64,000 bases of DNA from Hypholoma sublateritium FD-334 SS-4 (lineage: Eukaryota; Basidiomycota; Agaricomycetes; Agaricales; Strophariaceae), in NCBI GenBank assembly GCA_000827495.1, contig KN817526.1, forward strand, positions 310,001 through 374,000. The letters are read 5' to 3'. This document shows, piece after piece, positions 23,692 to 38,673 of this stretch (position 1 is its first letter; each line of letters opens with the position of its first letter). The translations under genes were made by a program, and so were the position numbers. A model generated the notes under the pieces. The model saw only the letters and a list, made by a program, of their open reading frames with translations, did not search any database and was not told the origin of the DNA.

Positions 23692-26076
23692 CAGTTGTTC
23701 CTACTGACTGGCTTATAACCCCCGACGAAATCTTCCCTCGTTGAGCCTGCATGTCTATCTTTCTTTTCACTTTTGTCACGCCATCATGTGTTTTCTATAA
23801 TCAGTCAACTATCATCTTATCTATGTCCCGCGTCCCCCAAGCCAAGAGTTACGCCGTGTACGGCGTTGGGCCATAATTTCCTTCGGCCCGCTGCCGCTGA
23901 TCCTCGACCTGCTGCATTCCCAGTTGACTTACCCCGCGTACAGAAGTGTTAATCCCGCTACGAACTTGAACGTATGCCGTCAGCGTTCTTCGCACTCGCA
24001 ACAAATAACTCTGGACTGTGTCTGGGGGACCGCAGACCGAACTATGACGCCATTCAACACCGTGCGCGCTAAACCTGATTCCTGCGGCCTCGTATTTTTC
24101 TCTGCCAGTCCGACTGTGAGGATATAGCGACGGCGCAGTCTTTACAGCTTGAGGGAGAGAAAACTATGTGCTGGTCGTCCGATACCTTGGGTAAATCAAT
24201 CTTCCGTGTCTATTTTTTTCGTCAGAGCTAATTCATGCAAAGGTACCAGTGGGATTCCTACAGTGTCAGGATAACTCAAGTCCATGTACATCTCAGCTTT
24301 CAAGTTCTTATTGCATGACGGTTCGCATCAAGCAACATTTCAGAAGCTGACCCAGGTGTATTTTTCTGTAGTTATTAATTTACTCATAAACCCATCTTAT
24401 TTTTTCTGTAAGTTAGGAAGATGGAGCGCGGGTGACGCGCCCGGAAATGCCTGGTACGTGAGGATATCGGCGCGTCTGTGTATGTTCGCAAAGCCGGCCG
24501 CGAATGTCGGGCGCGTCGCATTCTGCGGGGTGTAAATATCGGTTTCCGGTACATGGTATACATGTAGACCACTACAGTTATCTTCGTAGAACCCATTTGC
24601 CTGCAATCTATCAGAGTGCGATATGGACCGGTGCTTCTCGGATCATATACAGACACCAATACCCGGGTGACAGCTGCTTAGCATGCGTTCACGTTGTTTA
24701 CACCCACTTGCACATTGGTTATCCGGAGAGACGTGATCCCCTCAGTTGATTGTAATTTACATAAGACTCTGAATTTATTTTTCGCCGTTCTTTTGGCCAT
24801 GCGATTCTTTGGGCTCACATTGGTACAAGCAATTTTTAGATATCAAAGTGCAAACGTCGGCTGTGAGTTGTGCTATTGTACGAGACTCGGATAGTATTAT
24901 AGCGTTGACAATGTGCGATGGCGCCTGTTCGAGATCCGCACCAATTTGAATAAGCGCCCACCCTTTTTCCGAGATCTGCGCGCTTCTGAATTCTGGATAA
25001 TGGCACAATAATGGCATATACACTAGTGACCACATGCACTTTCTGAGAGGTGCCTGTCTTGCCTATTTTCGTATGTAGATCCTAAAAATTTCTTCAGTGA
25101 CATACTCTGATGATAATCACCCCGCAGCCTACATCAGAGCTGACATGACAGGGAGCTCTAACACCCAGTTTATCTATATGTTCCTCATCGAAAACCACGC
25201 CATACACTGTTGAATATTGCCCACTCATGGCCCAGATCGCATCTATTTTATTTGTATCAGACTTGGAACCGTCACCCTGATGAAGGTTGTAGGCCACCGC
25301 GACGGAATCGCAGTATCCCCCCCCACGTCCTTCATCGCAGGGCTAAATATACGTCGCGCTACCCACAGCCCACCCTCCCAAGTCTCGCGACTTCTTCCGA
25401 TAAAGCCACGAGGCCGATTGTGCAGGCCACATTTCCACGGCGGCACAGCAATTGCGTGCTTCTCTGTCAGATTCCGCACCCATTCTGTTTGGGATTCACG
25501 TTACAGGGAGGACATTGCATTGGCCTGCCACCGTGAAACGACGCGAGCGGAATCATGGGCACTGGTGGCCCGACGCCCGCAGGCTTTTCGAGGTCCCGGG
25601 CGACCTATGGCCAATACCCGACACTTTACCAGCGCTAAATATACTCCCCCGCTTTCTTCCTCGGGCATCCACTGGTCAAAATTGTCATATCAGATGACGA
25701 TGTAAGCTATTGGGTAAAGAAACATCGGCACACTGTCCGATGCTATTCTGTTCTCTGGCGGCCGTGATCAGTGTGCCATACATATAAGGGGCTGTCGGAT
25801 GGAGCACCTTCAGCCCATAGACTCTTGGTTATGTACTGAAAGCAAACCTGTATTATCTAGGTTTTCTTGAAGTCGTCCAACTCTACGACTCCAGCGGTTG
25901 CCTATAATTTGTACGTCCACACTGCCATTCCCAGGTCCCCGAGCCAGGCTCACCTTATCTCGTTCTCTCTCTAAGGTTAATATACATATACATTAAAATC
26001 CAGTGATACTATCGTACACTTCACATTCATTCAAGACCTATAACATACACTTCCCACTATAATAATACCCGCCACA
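23692..26076. other. Intergenic, possible gene debris
   Basis: No supported gene. On the minus strand, frames at about 24,775-25,035, 25,094-25,297 and 25,243-25,479 have protein-like composition but are broken by stops and cannot be joined by sound splice sites. They may be the remains of a decayed gene. Nothing else is recognised. Confidence 0.45.
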
Positions 26077-26555
26077 ATGTCATACCAATACTTCAACGAA
26101 GGAGACATCATGAAAGCCAAACCAAAACACTTCATCCCTCGGCCGGAGGGCGCTGTATGTAAATTTACCTCCTGCAGAAATTTGTTGGCTCATAATAGTA
26201 ACAGGGAAACGTCGGACAGCATCCGGTTATTATCCTCACATCTCCCGATCCAAATGGCTACGTCCTGGTTGCCCCAATGTCACACAACCACCCAGATGGG
26301 ACGCCAACGCGCAGAGCTTCGAGATACGGTCTCCCAGTCGATCCAGTCAAGGGAGAGAGTCAGGTTAATGTTGGGCACCCCAAGGTGATCCACCAGGATA
26401 ACCTGCGGCCCAATAAACCACACGCTGCCATGAGATATCAGGACTATCTTGCGCTCAAGACCGACATCTGTGAGTACACCCCTTGCGTCCTTATTTTGAC
26501 ACAACACTTACCTTGGTTCATTGAAGTCCAACATGTACCACGGCAGACTTGGTGA
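26077..26555 (+). CDS. Small uncharacterised protein with MazF/PemK-like pattern
   Basis: Three exons, 26077-26154, 26205-26469 and 26527-26555, give 123 residues. It opens with GDI in strand-1 position, then HPVIILTSPD, YVLVAPMSHN and a C-terminal part reading HPKVIHQDNLRPNK followed by a helix with YQDYLALKTDI. The order GDI, P-V-I-x-L-S, V-x-V-A-P-x-S, a late strand ending in L-x-P-x-K and a final helix resembles the SH3-like barrel of the PemK/MazF family. That is pattern reading, not a database match. I recall similar small proteins as uncharacterised in other mushrooms. No signal peptide or membrane segment. No small antitoxin-like gene lies next to it. The ending after the second intron is uncertain. 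Confidence 0.6.
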
Positions 26556-28035
26556 TATTTTTTCAAAAGCCAAGCGGTCTCCCTTACTGTCAGTGCCGTC
26601 CTCTCTTGAAGATAGGACTGGCCCCTATTTGACCGTGGCGCAGTTACCTTATTCGACCAACCTAATTCCGGCGAGCTTTGCTCGTCAATAATCGAAGTAC
26701 TCTACTTGTTACCTACTATAATTTCTCGCAGTGTTCCAGTAATTTGACGCTCACGAATAACTCTACACATATTCTACGATAACCATATACGTATTGTAAT
26801 TCTAGTAATAATCTCGTACTCAGTTTTCGAAATCAAACAAATTCCAATCAGATTCAGATCCGAGTCAATGTGAAGCTATCACATCTTGCACCCTCTGCAC
26901 AAATCATCTCCACAGCGAAAAATATGTCTATTTCTTCCATGATATACAACCTATTTTGTGCATGTCAGAATGTATGATGAAGAGCTTTGCTATCAAGTGG
27001 GCCTTGAGCACCCCAAACCACTGAGTCCGTTCGGCATTTTCCGAGGTCACTTTCCAAGGCGGCGGACGCAGATCCAGATGCTCTCAAACACACTTAAAAT
27101 AGCCCCCAAAATGTCTGGCATAAAAGAAAGTGCCAGCGAAAGCATCATAGCATTACCTCTGAATCTTTGCAGCAGTCAGGCCATGCCCTTCTGTTTCCAG
27201 GGCCCTGTGGACGCCGTCAAAGGCCACGATTCAGAAGTTCAGGAAATCGCTCAGGCTCTGTCGATGAATCACTGCGCAGACACCTCAGTTCATACGCCCT
27301 CTACACCGACAGGGACGCTCGAAGACAACGCCCACACTAATTCTAATGCAGTGCGTCCCCTGCGCTCTAGGCGGGATTCGTATACAAACACTCTGTGGGA
27401 GCTCTACAACGGCATCTATACCTTAGGCCTTAGGCTCCGTCAAGCTAGTCTCGAGGCGCGAGGGCCTACCGGAAGTCACTTCTGGCAATCCCTCTGCGTC
27501 AAATAGTGCCGACGCCTTATCTCACTGCATTGATAACGATTGTCTGGGTGCATCGTCTATGGCGGCTGGCAGCTTGATGTCCCGCCAGGGTCCCGGTGCT
27601 GCCTGTGCGGCATTCGATTGCGGCGCTCGAGATCAAAATCTTACATCGAATCGCCACAATTTCCTCCGCCCCGCTCGTATGTCTGATAGCGCTGGTACAC
27701 CCTTGATTCCGGCTAACGTCTCTGACGCCTCGTAGAAGTTTCGCTCGTCCGTATGTGTCGGAATCCCTGGCCTGCATCACCCAACCGTCGCGTTGGTAGC
27801 GGCGCTCATCCCACGCGCAAAGACCTCATCTAAATGCCTGCAGAGTTTACATAGCTGTCCCATGAATTGCGCTTCTGCGATCATCAATTTGATTGCATAA
27901 CTATAACAAGCTGAACGAGTAGTAACCTGTAAAATGGTAGAGACAATGCACATACACAACAATAACAGCGACAAAGACATCAAACAGTAATGAAGAATTT
28001 TGGGATTACAGTCACCAGTCGGCCTCTGCAAATAT
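26556..28035. other. Intergenic, no supported gene
   Basis: A 182-codon plus-strand frame ending at 27,506 begins at a GTG; its first ATG is at 26,970. The product has no recognisable domain. An adjacent plus-strand frame continues to about 27,735. They could be parts of one unrecognised gene or chance. Confidence 0.4.
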
Positions 28036-31000
28036 TCATCTCCTTCCGCCCCGCTTTGCTTTCGAGGTACGCCGCTTGAGGCGCTTATTTTCGTTGTCGT
28101 CCCCCTCATACGACCCCGTCTCAATGTCCATCATGTCATCGACGCTCCGCTTGGATGGCACAAGTCGGTCGCGCAACGACGGCGTGGGCGTTTCCGGTAC
28201 CTCCGCTGACACCGTCGCGCTGTCCTGTGCAACCGACAGCCTGTCGAGAAGCTTCGAGCTGCGGCGCGAAAGGATGGGTGCGTCGAGCCGATCCAGAAAG
28301 TTGACCGTATTCTCCGGCTCGTCACTTGGCGGTGCGTCGACTGGCATGCTGTCGTCCGCGGCGAAGCGCGGCGCAGAGTACTTGCGGTGGCGCGGCGGCT
28401 TCTCGCTGCTGAGGCGGAGTGAAAGGTCGGGCTCGCCGACGGCCGCTTCGGGGGACACAGGCGCGGCTGCGTTGGCCATCTGCTCGCTCCACTTATACCG
28501 TGGGCGCTGCGAGGAGGCGGACTCGGTCGACAGCGTTGACGCTGTCTGCGATGACCCAACCCTGTCTGCAGCGGCGGCGTCGGCGGCAGTGTCGGTGGGG
28601 CGGCTCTGCGCAGAACGCTCAGCGCGCCAGGCAGCGCGCGCACGCATCTCGATCTTCGCGCGCTCCACGCTCTGGGGGCCTTCGGACGGCCGGAGAGGAT
28701 CCGAGTAACGAGTAGACTTCTGTTCGCTCAATATCGACGGATCGCGCGACACCGGCGGCGGTGTTGCCGCTCGCTCTCGCTGATGCAGCCCTTCGGGCAA
28801 GCTACGAGATACGAGCTGCGTTGCGTGTTCTTGGTTAGAATCCGGTTTCTGCTGAAAAGGTCAATGGAAATGCATCAATCTCGCTGAATATTACAAACTC
28901 ACAGAAACCAACGGTGAAAACCGGGACACTCGACGCTTGGGTCCCGTTCCTTCGGCAGACACGGCCGCGCTTTGGTTCGCAGCAGGCTACAACGATGTTA
29001 ACATTGCAAACAATAACATCACGAACGCAAGTACCTGGGGACCAGCATATTGCGTAGACACGGGCGGTGGATTCCTGCGCGGCTCCTCTGCTGCAGGTGG
29101 TTTGGATGACTATATGCGCGTGATCAGGGTAACGAAGGGTACATTGCGCAATCCACATACTCGAGTGTACGACTCTTGTCCATGCTTGAACTCAGAGGTC
29201 GCCGCCGGCCGGATCAGAGCGGACGGAGGAGGCCGAGCATTGGGGTTGAAGCCGGATGCCTGAGGTGGGGGTCTGGGGAAATACGCGCTGTTCGGAGGGT
29301 ACGACGCGGGCCTGTCGGACACAGGCGCAGAGTCCCTTCTGTTTCCAATTGGCATGTTATTCGGACCAGAGCCAGTGGCGGAGGGGTCGATCTCCTCTGG
29401 TCGACCTCTGAAGTCGCGTCGCGGAGCCTGAGAGAAGAGAACCAATTAGCGCCTGCCTTGGAAAAAAACCCGAGAACATACCACAGGACCCCGTTCTGGA
29501 TATCCATTGCCAGGCCGGTCATTGACAACACGATCGTTAGCCAGACGGTCATTTGGAGGCCGTTCGTTGCCAGGGCGGTTGTTCCTCCAGTCAGGCCTAT
29601 TCTCAGCGCGGAGCTCATGAAACCTCCTCTCATCTAAGTGCCCTGCATCGCGCGGTGGTGGAGGCAATCCTTGGAATCCGTTCTCAAACCGCGCGTTTGC
29701 TGGCGGCGCAACAGCCGCTGACGCTGAATACGGTGCCCTCTCCGTGGGCGTGCGTGCAGACCGCGGACCGCCGGGGTATTGCTGCCCGGCCTCGTCCTGC
29801 AGCACACGCGCGCTGCGCATACCGCGAGGCGACGGCGCCCGGCGCGTCTCAGCGGCGTCGCGAGGGTCGATGTCCATGCGTGTATCAAGGCGCGGCGGGC
29901 GCTGGGTGTACTGCCCGCGCTGCTCCGGCGCCTGCGCTTGAGGGACCGGTGCACCGTTCCGCCGCTCCGGCTCGTTCGCCGGCGGAGCGGGCCGTTCTAC
30001 CGGGGGAGGCGGGACGGCGCCCGTCTCCGCCTGTTGGTTTAGCGCTTTCTCGCGCTCGAGCTTCTCCGCCTTTTCTTTGGCGTGCATAGCAGCGTTGTTG
30101 ACCTCAAACTTAGGCCGGCGCGGGAGACTGGAATCGAAGTTCGCCCAGCCGGGCTGCTTGATTACCGCGGGTACGTTTGGCGGGCTGCGTGGCGCGGGCA
30201 CGGTCGCGTATGTCGCCGTCTGCGGTGGTAGGGGCTGGCGCCGGCGTTCTACAAGAGTTAATGCATCCCCGAAGAATAAGGAATGTCAAGTGGACGGAGG
30301 GTTATGCAAGAGGAAGAAATTGGCGTCGGTATACAAGCCACCTAGATGCTGCGATAGACGACGTACGTGAAGGGTCCTCGGGCATGGCGCGGTCATATGC
30401 GTCCGGGTATCGCGGAGGCCGTGAAGAAGTGGCTGCAGGCGGCGCGTCGCGTGGCGGATAATCATTAGGTTGTCTCCGCGGTTGAGGCACATCGGACGGG
30501 CCTTCGCGCCTTGGCCGCTCGTACTCACGCTCGCCAACGCGGCGCTGATCATACGCTGGCGGTGGCCGGGTGTCGTATTCGCGGGCACGCGGGTTGAACT
30601 GCTCGCGGTCAGGTCCCCGTGGGTTGTACTGCTCGCGGTCAGGCCCCCGTGGGTTGAACTGTTCACGGTCGGACGTCCTTGGGTTGAACTGCTCGCGGTC
30701 TGAGGTTCTCGGGTTGAATTGTTTGTGATCGGGGTGTCCTATGTTGGATGGTGGACCATTTGAGTTTGTCGGTCGATCAAAAGGGGCCGGTCTGTCTTTG
30801 CGATCGGCGTTGGGTTGTCCAGGAGCTGGGCCCGGTTCTCTGAAGGGTGGGTAGTCGCGGCCGGCATCCCGTTCGCGCGGGAAGTGTCCTGTAGTTCGGG
30901 AAAGGGAAGGTGGAAAACGGAGTGAGAATGAGGGATACAACAGTTATAGGAACGGAAGAGGAAAGAAAGAACGAGTCCATGAAGAAAGTGCCAAGAGTGA

Positions 31001-32673
31001 TAGAAATCAGTAACACTTCGAAGGGGCGCGGCTGAGAGCATTATCGGAGGCGTAAATTGACACATGGCAGTCAATGAGATACGGACCCAACCATGCCCTT
31101 CGACTGGTCGTAGTATGGGCGAGAACACGTAGCGAGTGCAGAGGGATGGAAGACGGTAGGAGGCTGACAACGTACTGGGTGCAGATATGAAGCCTGAATT
31201 TCCGGAGTACTCGTGGGCGTCGGGGTGGCGTGAGTTATCTCTATCTCTTGGTGGTCCGCGGCTGCTTTCACGCCTTTGGTTATGCGGCCTAGGCTCGTCC
31301 TGGGGGAACTGGCCATAACCACGCTCATCTGCATTGCCCGGCCGATGGGCCGGCTTATGAGGAGCACGGTCGGACCTTTCGTATTCTGTAGGAGGAATAT
31401 GAGATGGCGCCCAACGCTCGCGTGGTGTTATATCTGCATCCCGCTGGACGGCAGGAACTGCGTTAGTATAACTAGGTCTATCGCGAGGGCCAGGGTGGCT
31501 TCCGCGAGGAGGGGGATACTCCTGGTTTCTAGGATGGACCGGAGGCGTGCGCGTGTCGGATGGGGAAACCGACCTCGCTTGGCGTCGCTGCCGCGGAGGT
31601 GAAGCAGGAGGCGACCTATCATACCGTGATCGCGAAGAATATTGACCACTCATGGCGGCGCCGCGCAGTGCTGGGCGAGCTTCATGGACGGCAGGAACAG
31701 TTTCTGCGGCAGGATCCCCGCTGGGTCTATAATGGCGGTCGCGGTAAGAAACGTCACGGCGGTCAGAGTCGTCTGTTCTTGCAGCATTGTCTACGTCGCG
31801 GTCAGAACGGCCACGAGGAATATCGCGATCTGCATGAGGGCGAGAAACCTGCCCGCGGGCCTGGTGCATGTTAGAGTCAGACGGTGTTATATAGGCCTCG
31901 GTCGGAGACCTGCTACCCGCATGGTGGCGATATTGAGGAGGGTTATAGATAGATACGTTGCTCACGGGGTGTATCCATGTAGAGGCATGGGTTTCTGGGT
32001 TGAAATAGTAAAGCTGACCTCCGCCGCGAGGGGTGCGCAGCTCCCATGGATAAGGAAGAGGAGTGGCACCTGCATCAGGTTTGGCCGAACCTGCCCCGTT
32101 AAGCTTTGTATCGTGTGGAGTGTCTCTGGAAGGCATTTCTGTCATGCTTGTCGCTGCCACGATAGAGGGGTGGGAGGGTGGCAGATATGGTACTTTTGCA
32201 GATGCTGGTTTTGGGGGTAGAGCGTGTTTGAGTCGCGTGGTGGCTATTTGTCCTGGGGAAGTTTGGGGTCTTGGAGGTCGTTCTCGTTCTCTAGGAGGTG
32301 AATCAGGCTGTAAATTAGAGGAGCGGCGAGGGGGCGAGCGTTCGTAGCGGCCTCTGTCGTCGTGGTACCGTGGCTGCTCATTCCGTGGCTGCTCATTAGC
32401 GCCCAACGAGTCATCTCGGCGGCGAGGTGATTGAGGTTTTTCAAACGATTTCTCCGCTTCGGAGACAGAGAGTTCCTGTTTCTGAGCGTCCTCCCGCTGA
32501 AAGTAATAGCCATCTTCATCCTCGTCACCTAGAGATATAGCGTCCTCGCCGGCCTCATCAGCGTCAGCATCGACCTCTTGGCGAGCAGTATAGTCGTGCG
32601 AAGCCCTTCTGTGAGCATGCTGCTGCTCCTCCTCTTCGTTTCCCCAGTCGAGGGGTTCGTTTTCGTTTTCCAT
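28036..32673 (-). CDS. WW-domain protein with very long disordered, charged tail
   Basis: Seven exons, 32673-31176, 30888-30367, 30248-29482, 29427-29161, 29085-29035, 28986-28903 and 28851-28036, give 1334 residues. One WW domain is clear at residues 207-236: PYPWEL with W210, YYF at 222-224, N225, then STW with W233 and P236. WW domains bind proline-rich peptides. Flanks are rich in Arg, Asp, Ser and Pro with RGG-like and RS/RD stretches, typical of proteins acting in RNA processing or transcription, but I do not recognise an orthologue. A 10-residue repeat (REQFNPRxxD) occurs five times. The C-terminus is basic (KRLKRRTSKAKRGGRR), a likely nuclear signal. Intron 1 is 287 nt and could hide a small exon. 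An in-frame ATG 75 nt upstream is an alternative start. Confidence 0.75.
30591..30735 (-). repeat. In-frame 30-bp tandem repeat in the WW-protein gene
   Basis: GGGTTGAACT-type units (plus strand) start at 30,591, 30,621, 30,651, 30,681 and 30,711, exactly 30 bp apart. They encode a 10-residue unit, (R/H)(E/K)Q(F/Y)NPR followed by two variable residues and D/E. Nucleotide differences between units are few, so the array is fairly young. Confidence 0.9.
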
Positions 32674-32921
32674 GTCGGGAAGAGAGTGAATGTGCTTGGG
32701 AGGAAGCAAAGGGAGTCCGAGTCTGATCGTTTCGCCTGGTGTTTTCATTGAAACCCCGCGACATATTTAGAGCTCCGACATCAACACCATCACGTTTCCT
32801 GCGGGTCCCTTGCGGACTGTCCGACACGTTATAATACTTACTTCCTACTACTAGGCGTTACTTTATATTCCCCATTTCCACCCTGGCACTGTTTCAACGG
32901 CCTAGAAATACGAATGTGCAC

Positions 32922-34042
32922 ATGATGCTTCCAACAAGCGCGACATACTCGACGGAGGAGGGCCAGTCTAGTCGCTCCTCTACCTCTCTGCGACTGCCTG
33001 TCATCTTTCGGCGCTTACATAGGCTGCAGCAGATGGTAAGCATGGCTTGGAAAGAAGAGTACCTTGTCTTGACAATGCTTTCTAGGACTTTGAGCTTGCT
33101 GCATGGCAGTTGACCTACCTATGTCTTGCTCCTCGGAGAGTGTACGTTTCGCGACCGAATATACGCAAGGGGAGAGGCTGATAGATATGTTAGATATCGC
33201 AATGTCTATTTCCATAAGCGTATGTTTTTCCAATGTCATAGCTATATCTCACGCATATATGCTACCTTCAGAGACTAAAAACACTTGGGCGCGAGACGAT
33301 CCTGCCATCCTCGTCCTAATCGGTGCTTGTCTCTGTGGTATGTCTAATTTCTGCTTATCTAGCAGGCTTCTGCTGAATGATTTTTAAAAGTCTCCGCCGT
33401 AATATGGGGCGTCGTTTACTCGTATGGCTTCCAAGGCTACTTCACTCTTGCCTTGACAATGATTGCACGGGACTTTCTTCTGTCGGGCATCATTGTCGCC
33501 ACAATCATTTGGTACAGCTGCATACTCGAGTTCTCAGGGACGCAATTAACACACCTCCAGGTTTTCTGCAAACCGGTTGTTACTCTCGCCTCCGTCGCAT
33601 TCGACTCCGGCGGACTCAAAGGTCGAATGGGCCTACGCATTTGACGTTCATACGAATGCCTTCTTTCCTTTATATCTTACCCTTTACCTTGCACAGCTAT
33701 TCCTTTTACCAATAATCCTCCAAGATAACTGGGTGTGTCTCTGGATAGGCAACACGCTGTATCTCGCCGCGTACGTCTCGTTGCCATTTCTCCGACGCAG
33801 CTCTTGCTGATTTCTGCATACAGCTTTACGCAGTATATATATGGCATTTATCTCGGCCTAAATGGCGAGTCGGGAAATCTTATCTATATCTTGGCCATTC
33901 GCTGACAATTATTACAGCTCTTCCATTCTTAGTTCGCTCGGAGCTTCTTCTCTCACCACTATTACCCCTCTTCACAGCATACATTATTTCGTTACTTGGG
34001 TTCAATGTAGCGCAGCATGTCCTTGGGGCGTATTTCCGGTAA
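32922..34042 (+). CDS. UNC50: UNC-50 family Golgi membrane protein
   Basis: Eight exons, 32922-33035, 33086-33141, 33194-33219, 33272-33337, 33391-33511, 33561-33770, 33824-33864 and 33918-34042, give 214 residues. UNC-50 signatures are plain: LPVIFRRLHRLQQMDFELAAW, LAPRRVYRNVYFHKQTKNTW, ARDDPAILVLIGACL, ARDFLLSGIIVATIIW, VEWAYAFDVHTNAFFPLYL, NTLYLAA, then QYIYGIYLGLN and ALPFLVRSELLL. Several hydrophobic segments fit a polytopic inner-nuclear/Golgi membrane protein. In yeast (Gmh1) it interacts with an Arf guanine-nucleotide exchange factor; in animals it aids receptor trafficking. Intron 7 appears to be a GC-AG intron. The gene is divergent from the WW-protein gene, 248 bp between start codons. 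Confidence 0.95.
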
Positions 34043-34395
34043 CATAGTTTGTTGCTGTGTTGTTGTACCAGTACAGATAAAATCAGTGCAGTGCTGGTTA
34101 TTTACTAGACGGTGACCCGAATCCGCACAATCGGATAATAAGTGTCACGGGGAATACAACGTCGACGCTGTTAAATCCGCACAGCATTTGTTTCTTTTAT
34201 ACGTCTCCCACAACGCCGTTGACCGCGATCTACCACATTTGACGGTGGACTAACAACCGCATTCAGCAGAATCTCCGATTGATCAGCTCCTGTCACGCCG
34301 CCAGCGCCCTTTGCCTCCGTTCTCCACACTGTTTCTGCCCAACGCCCACCACCACATTGGCTATCAACGACTCTTGAACACCGACAGCACATTGC

Positions 34396-36936
<2,541 letters not shown>

Positions 36937-37411
36937 GGTGGGTTGGGCGTGCCACGGGTTGGTTCTGTCTAAATAATTTCTGTAGGCTCGTTCGATACTG
37001 TTTCGTTCTTATTCTCCGTTTTGGACCCCTTTGCGGATATGGCGGTGTCTTTTATTCACAAAATGTATCATTGGTTAGTTGAGCGACTCACGACTCGTAA
37101 AGATTCAAGGTCTTCATACCGCTTTTCGACCACTGGTCATAAAGTATGTAATTAGTTATTGTTGACCTTGTTGTACTGTAACGGAACGGGTGTAAAAGAG
37201 GACACTGAAATGACCAGGCTGAGAGCGTTGCCCCAATTCTTTCTAATCTATGTAGTTCTTGTGTAGTTCCGGCTAGCCGCTGAGCGCGTCATGACGTCGA
37301 TCGTCGTCGATCCCGTCAATGTTGGTCTGTAAAAGGCAAGAGGGCCACTAAATATATCTGCGAACGCTCCACTGCAAGAGGATAACCCACGGTGAGTCGT
37401 TCTTCAACAGG

Positions 37412-38236
37412 TCACTCAGCCGGGAACTCGATGGCCACTTCAAAATCTATACAGTAGACGTACGGACGAGAGGGTGATGTCTTCATTTCGAGAGTGGATT
37501 CTGGGTGCCATTGAACGACAAAATTGGTGGTGAATGCATCCTGGAATGACTCTACAATCAAAAAAATGTTGACTGCCTGTAAAATAACTCACGCGGTGAG
37601 CAATGCTTATAATATGAATAAACGCAAGGCCCTGTTTACGATGGGTTTATAAGCAAACAATATTCATCAATAGTGGAAAGAAAACACGAGCCTGACCTCC
37701 AACATCTGCATAATCATCTCAATAACATCACCTACAGAATTTTTCGCCAGTAGTCATATGCTTCCCCTACCACTGACACTGTCTTTGGGAACAGGCAAAA
37801 GATGATATCTTCGAACCGCAGCTCGGCAACCATAGGGAGGGTGTGGTTATTGCTCAGTACGATATTTCTCCGGTCTTTTGAGGTGACTATGCCCTTCTGA
37901 ACCGACGACAACGACTCGGACAATAACTTCAAGTCCTCCCTTTGTCCGAGCAGGTATTTGGAGTCCGTTCTGTGAAAATAATAAAATTAGTGAGCAATAT
38001 TACTACGGATAAGTGTCATCACAAACGATGCAACAAAATGACTCAAGTCTCCTCGCACTACCTGGCGTATTTGGAGTGTTTCTAGCGGCAGCCGAAAATG
38101 CGTATTGATACCCACCCGACAGCGCAAAGTGGAGTTCCGGGCAAACATACAGTGAGCCGTACCGGTACTTCCACAACGTAATCCCTGCATCTGAGGAAAA
38201 CCCCTTCAAATCTGCCCAAAGCTGCACATGGGCCAC
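37412..38236 (-). pseudogene. Decayed fungal kinase-like gene
   Basis: A series of minus-strand exons carries kinase-like motifs: SNNHTLPMVAELRFEDIIF before a hinge-like CLFPK, VGDVIEMIMQMLE, GLAFIH, then IAHRD-AFTTN with the HRDxxxxN catalytic loop split by a 66-nt intron at about 37,592, and YVYCIDFE with DFE in place of DFG. This is the pattern of a fungus-specific kinase-like family. A one-base frameshift lies at the AAAAA run near 37,745 (YDYWRK to NSVGDV). The frame stops right after DFEVAIEFPAE, so the C-lobe is missing, and no good start codon precedes 38,236. Splicing at the last GT could extend it by about 30 residues without restoring the domain. Upstream minus-strand frames (38,240-38,500) may be its first exon. 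Most likely a truncated pseudogene. Confidence 0.65.
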
Positions 38237-38584
38237 TGGGAAAGTAGGACTTCCCCTACATCTACTGAGAGTTTTAGGGAGCTATGGGTTTGTTACAAGT
38301 ATTACGCAAAGTCGCAGGGTTGAACGATGACAGCAAGCGAACCTTTCGTCGAGGGTCCTGTTTTTTTCTGCGGGAGAAATTGGTTCCGGAGAGTGCATAT
38401 AACGTACACGTAGCCACCAAAATGGCCACTGATACAATTTGCGAGGAGCTGAAGGTGGTATCCACGGCGAATGAGTGTATAAGGTAAAGAGCAAACAGCA
38501 CTCAGTTGTTGAAGCTTGAAGTTTGTGTTTAGTATTTACATACATCAGGTAACGATGACATTTCTAAAAGGCCTGTAAAAAAAG

Positions 38585-38673
38585 AACCGACGGTGGGACT
38601 CGAACCCACAGCCTCTGCCTCGCACCCAACAGGAACATAGGAAAGCAACGCACTACCATTGTGCTACGACGGC
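38585..38673 (-). tRNA. tRNA-Arg(CCT): tRNA-Arg (anticodon CCT) with intron
   Basis: Reading the minus strand, the D arm GCAC/GTGC, anticodon stem TTGCT/GGCAG (two G-T pairs) and T arm GTGGG-TTCGAGT-CCCAC are all present, with loop TT-CCT-A and a 17-nt intron after position 37. The mature length is 72 nt. A T7 run follows the 3' end. The acceptor stem GCCGTCG/CGTCGGT has a G-T closing pair and one T-T mismatch, so this copy may be slightly degenerate. It would decode AGG. Confidence 0.78.
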
